In this document: positions 10,465-17,786 of the stretch, piece after piece
How positions within the stretch are numbered: position 1 is the stretch's first letter
Layout: the number at the start of each line of letters is the position of its first letter
NCBI GenBank assembly: GCA_027486585.1
Contig: JAIXOU010000045.1
Coordinates: forward strand, 27,344 to 91,343
Direction: 5' to 3'
DNA: 64,000 bases
Origin: Verrucomicrobiaceae bacterium
GTDB taxonomy: Bacteria; Verrucomicrobiota; Verrucomicrobiia; Verrucomicrobiales; Verrucomicrobiaceae
Program-made: the position numbers and the translations under genes
The notes under the pieces: generated by a model
What the model was told of the DNA's origin: nothing
Seen by the model: the letters and a program-made list of their open reading frames with translations, nothing else
Databases searched by the model: none

Positions 10465-12087
10465 TCACTTCACCTGTGCTTTTTGAAGTTCCTGAAAAGG
10501 TGAAATCACACCAAGAGTGGTGGGGATGAATTCGTCGGTGCGGAAGCAGCCGGCGGGCAGGCCTTCGGCATTGATGAGGTTGGCTCCTTCTGGCCAGGCG
10601 GCCCAGGCGTAGCGGACGCCGACGGGATTCGGTACTTCTGGACTAGAGACGAGGACTTCGTTGTTTTCGATCTTGGCTTGGGCCCAAACCCACTTTTTGT
10701 CTTCTCCGACAATTTGGAAATGCTTGAGTTCTCCGCCATCACGCGTCTTGAGGCCACCTCCAGTGTGATCAAATTGGATGCGGACTTGGCTGCCTTCGAT
10801 CAGTGCGCTTTTAAACATGGGACCGCTGAAGACGGTATCGGCTCTGCCATAATCTTTGGCCAGTGCCCAGAGTGCCAATCGGCGGCCGACTTCTTGTTTG
10901 TTTTTGGGGTGGATATTTTTTTCTTCACCGATGTCATTCGTGACCGCCAGTCCGACCTTTGGCAGGGTGATGGAGGTCAAGTATTGAGCTTCTTGCAATT
11001 CAGCCCAGGTATCTGGGATACCAGCTTCCTTGGTAATCGGTTGACCGTTTCCGAAACTGGCAAGTTGTACGATGTAAAAGCTGAACGGATCATTCCAGCG
11101 GGTGCGCCAGTCATTGATCATGTTTGGGAGAAGCTCTTGGTATTGGAAGGCGCGTTTTTGATTAGACTCTCCCTGATACCAGATGGCTCCTTGGATTGAA
11201 TAAGGGATTAACGGGGCAACCATGGCATTGAACAGGACCGCTGGGTGATGCGGTGTCTTGTTCGGATCATCCGGCGGGCGTGGTGCCTGGGGCGCTTTCT
11301 TCTTTTGATCGGCTGACAGCTTAGCATTTTCGGCGCTGATTTTCTTGGCTTCAGCTTGCCAAGCTGTTTTCGAGGCTTCGAATTTGGCGGCTTCAGCGGT
11401 GGCGTCCCAGCTCTGGCGGATGCCGTCCCAATCACTGAGCATTTGAGCTGCGCAGGGGCGCTCTTCCAAAGATTCGCGGCTGGTCCAGGCTTCGACACGT
11501 GTGCCACCCCATGAGGTGTTGATCAAGCCAACAGGCACTTTCAGGACTTGATGAAGATGGCGACCGTAAAAGTAAGCGACAGCAGAGAAATTACCGACAT
11601 TGGCAGGGTTAGCTTCTTTCCATGAGCCTTTCACATCTGTCGCGGGTGTCATGCCTGTGGCTCGTTCGACGGTAAACATGCGGATCTGCGGTGCATTGGC
11701 TCCGGCGATTTCTTGCTCGGCATTGGCCGATTGACTGACGGTCCATTGCATGTTGGATTGGCCTGAACAAACCCAGACTTCACCGATGAGAAGATTCTTG
11801 AGTGAGACGGTGTTTTTACCGCTGACACTGAGTTCCTGCGGTTGCGCATTGGCGGTCATAGGGTCCAGGCTAATACGCCATTTTCCGTCAAGGTCTGCGC
11901 GTGTGACCTGCGTTTGTCCCGCGAAACGAACGGTGACATCTTCATCAGCAGCGGCAAATCCCCAAACTGTGACGGGCTTGCCTTGTTGCAGCACCAAATT
12001 GTCACTAAAAATGGCGGGTAATCTCACGTCAGCCAGGGCTTGGGTGGCGAGTATGCTCAGGGCTAAATAATGCAGAAACGGTTTCAT
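10465..12087 (-). CDS. Secreted sialate O-acetylesterase (SGNH/SASA family)
   Basis: A 540-residue protein with an N-terminal signal peptide (about residues 1-19, ending ALA|D). The block GEVWVCSGQSNMQW places the nucleophile Ser at about residue 111 in the family GQSNM motif. A second GTRVEAWTSRE-type block follows, and NIHPKNKQEVGRRLA near residue 390 carries the likely catalytic His. This layout (N-terminal Ig-like part, split SGNH domain, C-terminal beta domain) matches sialate O-acetylesterases, which remove acetyl groups from sialic acids or other acetylated glycans. It probably acts in the periplasm or outside the cell in host or plant glycan breakdown. Substrate specificity cannot be read from sequence; an acetylxylan esterase role is possible. 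Confidence 0.85.
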   Translation of the reverse strand: MKPFLHYLALSILATQALADVRLPAIFSDNLVLQQGKPVTVWGFAAADEDVTVRFAGQTQVTRADLDGKWRISLDPMTANAQPQELSVSGKNTVSLKNLLIGEVWVCSGQSNMQWTVSQSANAEQEIAGANAPQIRMFTVERATGMTPATDVKGSWKEANPANVGNFSAVAYFYGRHLHQVLKVPVGLINTSWGGTRVEAWTSRESLEERPCAAQMLSDWDGIRQSWDATAEAAKFEASKTAWQAEAKKISAENAKLSADQKKKAPQAPRPPDDPNKTPHHPAVLFNAMVAPLIPYSIQGAIWYQGESNQKRAFQYQELLPNMINDWRTRWNDPFSFYIVQLASFGNGQPITKEAGIPDTWAELQEAQYLTSITLPKVGLAVTNDIGEEKNIHPKNKQEVGRRLALWALAKDYGRADTVFSGPMFKSALIEGSQVRIQFDHTGGGLKTRDGGELKHFQIVGEDKKWVWAQAKIENNEVLVSSPEVPNPVGVRYAWAAWPEGANLINAEGLPAGCFRTDEFIPTTLGVISPFQELQKAQVK

Positions 12088-12256
12088 AGAAAAGGTCTAA
12101 CGAAGACCTTGATCATAAACACGCAGCGCCAGTCTGAGCAAGGCGTGATTTTGGGTCCTACTACCTTAAGGTTAATGGATTCCATGACACACAATCGGCA
12201 CATTTAAAAGCAATCACAGCCGATCAAGGCACCGAGTTTGATGCTTACTTTATGCC

Positions 12257-13180
12257 ATGGACAACCATACATACTCCCAAAGTCGGTGGTTGCGCAGCTT
12301 CGGCCTTAGTGCCTGCGCAGCCGTGTCATTCATCAGTCATGTTCAAGCTGGCGCGCCTGAGCTTTCAGCCAAGGCAGCGACAACACCCGTCGAGGCCGTC
12401 GATTGGAAGCAGCACACCATCGCTCCTGTGACGAACCCGATCTTTTTTGAAGACGCGGTCATTCGCTCAGAAATACGCCCCATTTTTGCTTATCATAACA
12501 TTGATGACTCATTCTTGGGCGGCGGCAGTGCACAGCTTTACGCGTTGCAGATTCGCTATGCGATGACGGACCGCTTGGCTTTCATTGCCAACCAGGATGG
12601 TTATCTAAAAATTAATAACGCTGCTCTGGGTAGTCCTGGTGGCTGGATGGATCTGGCGCTGGGTTTCAAATATGCTTTCATCGACAACAAGCCTGCTCAG
12701 TTCATCCTGACGCCCGGCTTAACCTTTCATGTGCCGACTGGTGACAGTGTGGTCTTCCAAGGTCGTGGGGGTGGCGAGTTCAATCCGTTTGTCTCTTTCC
12801 AAAAAGGCTTCGGTGATTTCCATCTGTCTGGTAATGTGGGCGTCCGCATCCCCGTCACAGGCAATGAGCAGAGCACGATTGGTCATTACAGCTTGATGCT
12901 GGATTATTATGCCTGCCGCTGGTTCATTCCGTTTGTGTCGTTCAATGGATTCACGGTCTTAAATGATGGACAAAACATCGGTTTAAATACCGAAGGTTAC
13001 GACGTGATCAATTTCGGTGCAAGCCAGGCCAATGGCCGCACTCAGGGCATGTTAGGCTTAGGCTTCCGCTCGCGAGTTTTGGATAATGTTGATCTTGGTG
13101 TGGCTTATGAAAAAGCGGCCATCAAGCCTTATGGTCTGACGGAAGATCGCTTTACCTTTGATATTTGTTTCCGGTTCTGA
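12257..13180 (+). CDS. Probable outer-membrane beta-barrel protein
   Basis: 307 residues with a signal peptide (cleavage near HVQA|G, about residue 31). The mature part alternates short hydrophobic beta-strands and Gly/Asn turns, and ends in FDICFRF. A terminal aromatic residue is typical of proteins folded by the BAM complex. There are no catalytic motifs. It stands alone: it is divergent from the esterase on the left and followed by a terminator at 13215-13251. It could be a small porin or a structural barrel; no substrate can be inferred. Confidence 0.6.
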   Translation: MDNHTYSQSRWLRSFGLSACAAVSFISHVQAGAPELSAKAATTPVEAVDWKQHTIAPVTNPIFFEDAVIRSEIRPIFAYHNIDDSFLGGGSAQLYALQIRYAMTDRLAFIANQDGYLKINNAALGSPGGWMDLALGFKYAFIDNKPAQFILTPGLTFHVPTGDSVVFQGRGGGEFNPFVSFQKGFGDFHLSGNVGVRIPVTGNEQSTIGHYSLMLDYYACRWFIPFVSFNGFTVLNDGQNIGLNTEGYDVINFGASQANGRTQGMLGLGFRSRVLDNVDLGVAYEKAAIKPYGLTEDRFTFDICFRF

Positions 13181-13214
13181 TTTGTCTGATCGGTAGGTTT
13201 GATGATGTAGAAAT

Positions 13215-13251
13215 GACGCATGGTGGCTATGCTGCCATACGTCTTCTTTTT
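13215..13251 (+). terminator. Rho-independent terminator after the barrel protein gene
   Basis: A stem opens with GACG at 13215-13218 and closes with CGTC at 13240-13243. The inner ATGG/CCAT pairing continues through two wobble pairs to a three-base loop. A T-rich tract (TTCTTTTT) follows at 13244-13251. It lies 35 bases after the stop codon. Confidence 0.7.
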
Positions 13252-13298
13252 GGGATGGTTCTTGCCAGATCCTATCAGCACGCCATGTATCGTTGCCT

Positions 13299-14174
13299 AT
13301 GAAAAGCATGACTGGATTTGGCCGTGGTGAAGCGCGGCAAGGTGACACGACTTGGGTGGTGGAATGCAGCAGCGTCAACCGCAAGCAGCTGGAGGTCTCC
13401 ATCAATCTACCTCGTGACCTCAATGATCTGGAGACTCAGATTCGCAATCAGGTCGCTGCGGTTTGTTCGCGAGGACGTGTGAATGTCTCCGTGCGCGGAG
13501 ATCGCCCGACCGCTGAGGATGCGATGCCGCGTCTGGATGAGGCTGTGGCAGCGAGGTATCTGGCTGACTTGCGTGCCATGTCGGCGCGACTTGGCATCTC
13601 TGCGGATCTATCTTTGAGTGAGCTCATTCGGCTGCCGGGTGTGCTGGTGAATGAAGCGCGCGAAACTTTAGCAGAGGAAATTTGGCCTGTGGTTCAGTTG
13701 GCTCTCACGGCTTCACTGGATCAATTCATTGCCATGCGGAAGGCGGAAGGGGATAATCTTTGTGAAGAGATCGAGATGAGGCTTAGCACCATCGAATCTC
13801 TGGCCGCAAAGATTGCCGAAAAAGCACCCAGTGTGCCGGAGCATCAGCGAGCGGTGTTGCGTCAGCGCCTGGAGCAGGCTGGACTGCCCTTGCCTCTGGA
13901 TGATGAGCGCTTGCTCAAAGAGATCGCCTTGTTTGCGGATCGCACCGACATTTCTGAAGAGATTTCTCGTGCGGCCAGTCATTTGAAACAATTCCGTAGC
14001 TACTTGTCCTCGGGTGAGCCTGTTGGGCGCAGTCTGGATTTTTTGGTGCAGGAGTTTTTCCGCGAATTCAATACCATGGGCTCTAAGTGCAATAATGCAG
14101 AGATCGCCCACCATGTCGTGAGTGCCAAGACGGAGCTGGAAAAGATCCGCGAGCAGATTCAGAACGTGGAATAG
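13299..14174 (+). CDS. yicC: YicC/YloC family endoribonuclease-like protein
   Basis: 291 residues. The start was placed at the ATG of MKSMTGFGRGE, the conserved YicC N-terminus, rather than at a TTG two codons upstream. The C-terminal DUF1732 part includes LKQFRSYL and QEFFREFNTMGSKC, which are signature blocks of the family. Family members are implicated in RNA turnover (E. coli YicC promotes decay of the small RNA RyhB). It is cytoplasmic, and often lies next to gmk in other genomes, though not here. It is convergent with the MFS gene, 8 bases away. Confidence 0.92.
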   Translation: MKSMTGFGRGEARQGDTTWVVECSSVNRKQLEVSINLPRDLNDLETQIRNQVAAVCSRGRVNVSVRGDRPTAEDAMPRLDEAVAARYLADLRAMSARLGISADLSLSELIRLPGVLVNEARETLAEEIWPVVQLALTASLDQFIAMRKAEGDNLCEEIEMRLSTIESLAAKIAEKAPSVPEHQRAVLRQRLEQAGLPLPLDDERLLKEIALFADRTDISEEISRAASHLKQFRSYLSSGEPVGRSLDFLVQEFFREFNTMGSKCNNAEIAHHVVSAKTELEKIREQIQNVE

Positions 14175-14182
14175 CTGGGGCT

Positions 14183-15400
14183 CTACTTCACGAGTGTGAT
14201 CCGCTTCAATGCCGGCACAGCGATAAACAGGGCCAGCATCATCATTGCAGAACTCAGGAAGAAAGGCGCGCCAGGCAAGATAGCGGGGGCTTTTTCACCA
14301 ATGAAAAAGCCAAAAAGCTGCGTGCAAAGTAGCGGTCCAGCGACGCCTGCGACGCTGGATAGGCTGCTGAGCGAGCCTTGCAAAGCACCCTGTTCATCTG
14401 CTGGCACGCCCTGTGACATGAGGGACTGCACGGCGGGCGTGACCAGTCCAGAGAGGCTGCCGATGACGATGCAGACATAAATCATCCAGGGCTGTGTGGC
14501 TAGGCCATAGGCGGCATAGAGAAAGATGGAAAGGGTGAGGCAATAGCGCACCGTTTTCTGCTCCCCAAGCCAACCGACGACGCGTTTTGTCAGACCGCCC
14601 TGCACCATGCCAGCCATGACGCCGACGGCTGCGAGAGAGAGTCCTGTTTGCAGCTCTGTCCAGCCATAACGGTAGGTGGTGTAGAGTACCCAGATGCTGG
14701 GATAAACCTGATGCGCCAGCACGGCGATAAAGTAGCAGGTTACCAGTCCCATCAGGGCAGGGAAACGTCGTAGGGCAAAGAGGGCTCCCACGGGATTGCT
14801 CCGTGACCAGCTAAAGGCACGACGGTTTTCTGGGGCGAGTGATTCTGGCAGTACGAACCAGCCATAGGCCCAGTTAATCAAAGTCAGGCCGCCAGCGACG
14901 AAGAACGGCACTTTTACTCCCCAGGCAGCCAATCCGCCCCCGACGATCGGGCCGATGATGAAACCGATGCCAAACGCAGCGCCGATGAGCCCAAAATTAG
15001 CCGCCCGTTTTTCCGGTGGACTGACATCGGCAATGTAGGCGGAGGCAGCTGCGTAGTTGGCCGCTGTGATCCCCGCGACGATTCTTCCGACCGCGAACCA
15101 GATCAAATTAGGGGCAAAGGCGATGAGGAAGTAGTCAATGGCAGATCCAAGAAGGGATACCAAGATCACGGGCCGCCGCCCATAGCGGTCGGAGATGCTG
15201 CCGATCAGTGGGGCAAAGAGGAACTGCATCAGCGCATACAGCGCGGCCAACATGCCATAACTGAAGGAGCCAGCCGCCACGTCCCCACCTTGATAATGCT
15301 GGATAAGCTTTGGCAGAACTGGGACGATGAGGCCAATGCCCAGAATATCGAGAACGAGGGTAATGAAAATGAAAAGGACGGCTGGGCGGCGGGCTGACAT
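14183..15400 (-). CDS. MFS drug/proton antiporter, TetA-like (DHA1 family)
   Basis: 405 residues with about 12 hydrophobic segments. The first helix contains the DxLGIGLIVPVLP motif and loop 2-3 has GSISDRYGRRPV (MFS motif A). Helix 5 holds GAAFGIGFIIGPIVGG (antiporter motif C). These are the marks of TetA/Bcr-type efflux pumps. No TetR-type regulator lies nearby, so tetracycline resistance should not be assumed; the natural substrate is unknown. Confidence 0.85.
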   Translation of the reverse strand: MSARRPAVLFIFITLVLDILGIGLIVPVLPKLIQHYQGGDVAAGSFSYGMLAALYALMQFLFAPLIGSISDRYGRRPVILVSLLGSAIDYFLIAFAPNLIWFAVGRIVAGITAANYAAASAYIADVSPPEKRAANFGLIGAAFGIGFIIGPIVGGGLAAWGVKVPFFVAGGLTLINWAYGWFVLPESLAPENRRAFSWSRSNPVGALFALRRFPALMGLVTCYFIAVLAHQVYPSIWVLYTTYRYGWTELQTGLSLAAVGVMAGMVQGGLTKRVVGWLGEQKTVRYCLTLSIFLYAAYGLATQPWMIYVCIVIGSLSGLVTPAVQSLMSQGVPADEQGALQGSLSSLSSVAGVAGPLLCTQLFGFFIGEKAPAILPGAPFFLSSAMMMLALFIAVPALKRITLVK

Positions 15401-15495
15401 CGCCCTCTATAGGATTGAATCGTGGCTATCGCAAACGACTGTCTTGCCAGATGCGGTGCACTGTCCCAAGTTATAGGACTTAGTTTTTAAATCTC

Positions 15496-15873
15496 ATGGT
15501 CACAAAACTCCTTCACACCCGTTACCGCGTAAACGATTTGGTCAAGACTGTCGCCTTTTACAAGGACGTCCTCGGCCTGGAAGAAGTGAAGCGCCATAAG
15601 TCGCCACGCGGATCAGAACTCGTCTTTTTCAAAACACCGAATAGCGACGAACTCATTGAAATCTGCAGTTTCCCAGCCAGTGGTCTTGTGACGCTGGGTC
15701 CCGATGTGACCCATTTAGCCTTTGAAGTGGAAGACTTGGAGGCTTTTGCGAAACATGCAGCGGCCCACGGCTACCCGCTTTCTGACGGACCGACAGAAAG
15801 TTCCAGCGGGACCTTCGCATTTATTGACGCCCCTGAGGGTTATGAGATAGAATTAATTCAGTATCGTAAATAG
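15496..15873 (+). CDS. gloA: Glyoxalase I-like VOC-fold protein
   Basis: 125 residues, the usual length of a bacterial glyoxalase I subunit. Candidate metal ligands sit at the family positions: His7 (LLHTRYRV), Glu55 (LIEIC), His73 (VTHLAFEV) and Glu119 (YEIELIQ). Glyoxalase I converts the hemithioacetal of methylglyoxal and glutathione to S-lactoylglutathione. The overall match is good, but related VOC enzymes such as methylmalonyl-CoA epimerase share the ligands, so the substrate is inferred. It is probably the first gene of the short plus-strand run that continues with the toxin-antitoxin pair. Confidence 0.75.
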   Translation: MVTKLLHTRYRVNDLVKTVAFYKDVLGLEEVKRHKSPRGSELVFFKTPNSDELIEICSFPASGLVTLGPDVTHLAFEVEDLEAFAKHAAAHGYPLSDGPTESSSGTFAFIDAPEGYEIELIQYRK

Positions 15874-15915
15874 AGAGACAACCTCTCACCATCGCGTAGA
15901 GGATAAATACACATC

Positions 15916-16194
15916 ATGGACTTTGACTGGCTCGGCGTAACTTTTGACCTGACGAAATTGCCTCCCAAGGATATTGAGGAGTCATTTGAAGATCCCTTTT
16001 CGTTGAAGCTCCTGCCTGGCGACACTGAAAACACGACGGAGTCACGCTTCTATAATCTGGGTAAGTCCTTGGGTGGTCGGGCGGTCTTCAGTGTCTTTTG
16101 GACCGATGGCAAACGCTACCGTGTGATCTTTGCGAGAGACATGACCAATGGTGAGTTTGACTTTTTTGAGAGGAAAAGAGCGGAGGATGCATAA
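15916..16194 (+). CDS. BrnT-like toxin of a type II toxin-antitoxin pair
   Basis: 92 residues, the usual BrnT length. The core resembles BrnT: an IEESFEDPFSL block, then RFYNLGKSLGGRAVFSVFW and RVIFARDMTNGEFDFFE, which match the BrnT pattern of R-LG-S--GR--V and RIISAR. The N-terminal segment that usually holds the conserved Asn/Lys-His-Gly is shortened or diverged. BrnT toxins are RNase-fold translation inhibitors. The gene sits 6 bases ahead of a CopG-type antitoxin gene in the typical toxin-first order, which strongly supports the call. Whether the toxin is still active is unclear. Confidence 0.7.
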   Translation: MDFDWLGVTFDLTKLPPKDIEESFEDPFSLKLLPGDTENTTESRFYNLGKSLGGRAVFSVFWTDGKRYRVIFARDMTNGEFDFFERKRAEDA

Positions 16195-16200
16195 CCTAAT

Positions 16201-16539
16201 ATGAGTACTGAACCACGCCGCAGAGAAACGACCATCACCACCCGACCCATCCCCATGGATGGAGATCTGGGCTTAGTGCGTGCCTGGAAGGATGTGCCGG
16301 CTTTTGAGTCTGAAGAAGCCGAGGGCAAGTATTGGGCACAGCATCAGCTGGAGTCACGGCTGATGCAGATGTCGATTCACCGCACGGATGTGCGTGAGTC
16401 CACCACCATCACGCTGCGCTTCGATCCACGGATGCTCAGCCGTATCAAGCGTATCGCCCGCCGCCGCTATCTGAACTACCAAAGCATGATCAAGCAGTGG
16501 CTCAGTGAGCGCATGGAGGAGGAGATGAAGGAAGGATGA
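16201..16539 (+). CDS. CopG-family antitoxin (BrnA-like partner)
   Basis: 112 residues. The middle block VPAFESEEAEGKYWAQHQLE and the C-terminal TTITLRFDPRMLSRIKRIARRR...YQSMIKQWLSERM match the CopG antitoxin of type II systems. The TITLRFD stretch is the ribbon of a ribbon-helix-helix DNA-binding fold. It neutralises the toxin encoded 6 bases upstream and probably autorepresses the operon. Its stop overlaps the start of the VanZ-like gene by 4 bases (ATGA), so the three genes are likely co-transcribed and translationally coupled. Confidence 0.8.
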   Translation: MSTEPRRRETTITTRPIPMDGDLGLVRAWKDVPAFESEEAEGKYWAQHQLESRLMQMSIHRTDVRESTTITLRFDPRMLSRIKRIARRRYLNYQSMIKQWLSERMEEEMKEG

Positions 16540-16961
16540 GTTCTGGCAGCTCATGGTTTGTCTCTTTATGCGCTCGCTGGGTGCCCAAGAGCTGGTTCTG
16601 GCGGATGGGCATAGTGATCTGGCTGGTTGTATTGTGGAACCTTTCTGCAAACTCGACGCTGCCAAGTGGCCCATCGTTTCCCTTTAAAGATAAGATTGTG
16701 CACTGCATCTATTACAGCGGTGGGGCTCTCTGCTTTTTGTTTGTCCTTTATGGCAGGCGATCGTCTCTACCGAGTTTTCGTTCACTGGTGATTCCGAGTG
16801 TTCTCTTCACTGCCATCGTTGGTGCTTCCGATGAGTATCATCAAAGCTTCACTCCGGGCCGCATGGGCAATGATCCTTGGGATTGGCTGGCGGATGTTTC
16901 AGGTGGCGTTTTGGCAGCCTACCTCGTCTGGCGCGTGCTGCGTTATCTGGCAGCCCATTGA
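16536..16961 (+). CDS. VanZ-like membrane protein
   Basis: 141 residues with about four membrane segments. The family marks are FKDKIVHCIYYSGGAL in the first half and DEYHQSFTPGRMGNDPWDWLADVSGGVLAA in the second (VanZ pattern DE-HQ-F-PGR--D--D--AD--G). VanZ confers low-level teicoplanin resistance in enterococci, but most homologues have no known role. It overlaps the antitoxin gene by 4 bases, and its 3' end overlaps the convergent TauE/SafE gene by 19 bases. Confidence 0.8.
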   Translation: MSSGSSWFVSLCARWVPKSWFWRMGIVIWLVVLWNLSANSTLPSGPSFPFKDKIVHCIYYSGGALCFLFVLYGRRSSLPSFRSLVIPSVLFTAIVGASDEYHQSFTPGRMGNDPWDWLADVSGGVLAAYLVWRVLRYLAAH

Positions 16962-17701
16962 TCGTAGAGTAGCTTTAGCACCATTAGTAAGACGACGCTG
17001 ATGAAGATGATTCGGATAAACGGCGCTCCGTGCCTGATCGCCATGCCTGCACCGAGTCTTCCGCCGATGAGCTGGCCTGCGATCATTGCAGCAGCGATCT
17101 CGTAATTCACACGCGCAGAGAGGATGAACACGATCAGCGATGCCACATTGCTGGTTAAGTTCGCCACTTTGGTGAAAGCCGTAGCGTGGGTTAAACTCAG
17201 TCCGAGTAGAGACAGGCTGGCCAGTGTCCAGAAGGTGCCGGTGCCTGGACCAAAAAAGCCATCGTAGAAACCAAGCACGCAGCCAGCTAGGCAGGCAAAG
17301 AAGGTGAGACTCAGGCGCGCTTTTGAAGGTGCCTGCCCCAGGCTAGGACTGAAGAGCACATAAATCGCGATGCTCAGCAGCATCCACGGCACGATCATTT
17401 TTAGCGCCGCATTACTCACCTGAGTCACCGCCCAGGCTCCGATGCCGGAAAAAACAAAGGTCACGAGCACCGTCAGTCGTACCTGCGGCCAGGTCACGAG
17501 TCCTGCTTTGGCATATCTCCATACCGCCATGAGAGTGCCCCAAGTGCTCTGCATCTTATTGGTGCCGAGTGCCATTTGTGGCGTCAATCCAGCCCAGAGC
17601 AGTGCTGGCAGAGAAATTAGACCACCACCACCTGCGATAGCGTCGATAAAACCAGCGCTGAGTCCGGCGAGAAAGAGGAGGGTGAGCATTTCCCATGTCA
17701 T
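16943..17701 (-). CDS. TauE/SafE (TSUP) family sulfite/organosulfonate exporter-like permease
   Basis: 252 residues from the ATG at 17701; a TTG at 17740 would add 13 residues without improving the match. There are about 8 membrane segments. The first contains GLSAGFIDAIAGGGGLISLP and is followed by GTNKMQ; a second AGCVLGFYDGFFGPGTGTF block marks the internal repeat. Both are signatures of the TSUP family. Members move sulfite, sulfoacetate or other small anions. There are no sulfur-metabolism neighbours, so the substrate is open. Confidence 0.85.
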   Translation of the reverse strand: MTWEMLTLLFLAGLSAGFIDAIAGGGGLISLPALLWAGLTPQMALGTNKMQSTWGTLMAVWRYAKAGLVTWPQVRLTVLVTFVFSGIGAWAVTQVSNAALKMIVPWMLLSIAIYVLFSPSLGQAPSKARLSLTFFACLAGCVLGFYDGFFGPGTGTFWTLASLSLLGLSLTHATAFTKVANLTSNVASLIVFILSARVNYEIAAAMIAGQLIGGRLGAGMAIRHGAPFIRIIFISVVLLMVLKLLYDQWAAR

Positions 17702-17786
17702 GGTGATCGGTGAAGCTAACAGAGGATGATCACCCGACAAAGAAAATGCCTAGCAAACAGGGCGCTGACAACGTTATGGTGGGGCC

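Noticed and set aside
10216..10503. 95-codon plus-strand frame between the giant gene and the esterase
   Set aside because: It overlaps the esterase coding end, has no ribosome binding site and no recognisable motif.
14183..15400. Calling the MFS gene a tetracycline-resistance gene (tetA)
   Set aside because: The fold and motifs agree with DHA1 pumps, but there is no TetR neighbour or operator, and many unrelated pumps share these motifs.
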